Source: Rhodanobacter sp.
GTDB lineage: Bacteria > Pseudomonadota > Gammaproteobacteria > Xanthomonadales > Rhodanobacteraceae
Assembly: GCA_026193555.1 (NCBI GenBank)
Contig: JAPHUU010000081.1
Location: 1 to 10,255, forward strand
Reading direction: 5' to 3'
DNA length: 10,255 nt
The translations under genes and the position numbers were made by a program. Shown piece by piece: positions 6,428 to 10,255 of the stretch. Numbering within the stretch: position 1 is the first letter of the stretch; every line of letters begins with the position of its first letter. The notes under the pieces are model-generated. The model was given only the letters and a program-made list of their open reading frames with translations. It was not told the origin of the DNA and did no database searches.

Positions 6428-6500
6428 AAAAATCGGGAGCAACCGCAGCCCCGATGGCGACCGGCTGTGATGAAGCCGGTCGCCACGGCGGTTGCTCCCG
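6428..6500 (-). terminator. two-tier intrinsic terminator of the complete GH13 gene
   Basis: Outer arms CGGGAGCAACCGC (6434-6446) and GCGGTTGCTCCCG (6488-6500) pair over 13 bases. Inner arms TGGCGACCGGCT (6455-6466) and AGCCGGTCGCCA (6474-6485) pair over 12 bases around a 7-base loop. An internal loop (8 bases against 2) joins them. On the minus strand the hairpin starts 20 bases after the stop codon and is followed by ATTTTTCC. This is the best terminator in the window, unusually long at 67 bases of stem-loop. Confidence 0.88.
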
Positions 6501-6520
6501 CTGGGGAAACCAATGCGCGG

Positions 6521-8556
<2,036 letters not shown>

Positions 8557-8698
8557 ATCCCATCGGGTATCCAAGGACCGGCCCATGACCCTTGAAGGGG
8601 GGCATGGGGGGGCCCGACATACCCCCGATACGTGGTTGGCGCGCCCCCGCTCGGTACTCAGTGCGCAATGTGATTTCGCAGCGATCCGTCGCGGCCCC

Positions 8699-8728
8699 GT
8701 GCACGCCGCCGTGAAGAGCGGCGTGCAC
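8699..8728 (-). terminator. 11-bp hairpin between the GH13 genes, no T-run
   Basis: GTGCACGCCGC (8699-8709) and GCGGCGTGCAC (8718-8728) pair perfectly around an 8-base loop, beginning 13 bases after the stop of the upstream GH13 gene. No T-run follows on the minus strand, so it may be a weak terminator, an mRNA 3'-end stabiliser or an attenuating stem between the two genes. A third GTGCAC lies at 8734-8739. Confidence 0.5.
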
Positions 8729-8741
8729 GAAGGGTGCACTC

Positions 8742-10255
<1,514 letters not shown>

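Noticed and set aside
8597..8612. G-rich patch as a G-quadruplex
   Set aside because: Only two long G-runs separated by CAT are present; four separated tracts are not available without zero-length loops.

Overview
The window is GC-rich DNA with strong G/C third-position bias, and every convincing gene lies on the minus strand. Read in the direction of transcription (from the right end to the left), it encodes two tandem secreted GH13 alpha-amylase/neopullulanase-type enzymes, a secreted GH39 beta-xylosidase-like enzyme, an SPFH/prohibitin-family membrane protein, a six-hairpin glycosidase and an MFS sugar transporter. Base composition and gene content suggest a saprophytic gammaproteobacterium of the Xanthomonadales (Xanthomonas, Rhodanobacter or Dyella type). 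That is inference from gene types and base composition; there is no rRNA or marker gene here. I saw no tRNA, rRNA, CRISPR array, integrase or insertion sequence.

Layout. 8742-10255 is the C-terminal part of one GH13 enzyme, whose N-terminus lies beyond the right edge. After a 196-base gap comes its complete paralogue (6521-8545), closed by a two-tier hairpin with a T-run (6428-6500). The next gap carries a perfect LacI-family-type palindrome (6314-6325) just upstream of the GH39 gene (4695-6245), which ends at a 13-bp hairpin (4642-4672). The SPFH gene follows (3510-4406) and ends at a small hairpin. Between 2852 and 3509 is a 658-base stretch without a secure gene; it holds three inverted repeats, two doubtful small ORFs and a 17-codon leader ORF with the best Shine-Dalgarno in the window. 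The leader overlaps the start of the six-hairpin glycosidase gene (656-2851), which in turn overlaps the MFS transporter start by ATGA (1-659, cut by the left edge).

How the genes may work together. The GH13 enzymes carry all catalytic residues of the clan, and the complete one has a signal peptide, so they should cut alpha-glucans such as starch, pullulan or maltodextrins outside the cytoplasm. The six-hairpin glycosidase and the MFS carrier are translationally coupled and could finish oligosaccharide hydrolysis and import a disaccharide such as maltose. GH39 would act on xylo-oligosaccharides or another beta-linked glycan, which does not fit a pure starch locus. The SPFH gene is a single membrane-scaffold gene of unknown partner. 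No regulator, TonB-dependent receptor or cytoplasmic glucosidase is inside the window.

I found no clearly new system. The points most worth a second look are the leader/frameshift at the glycosidase start, the near-identical 3' ends of the two GH13 genes, and the unassigned palindromes in the 658-base gap.
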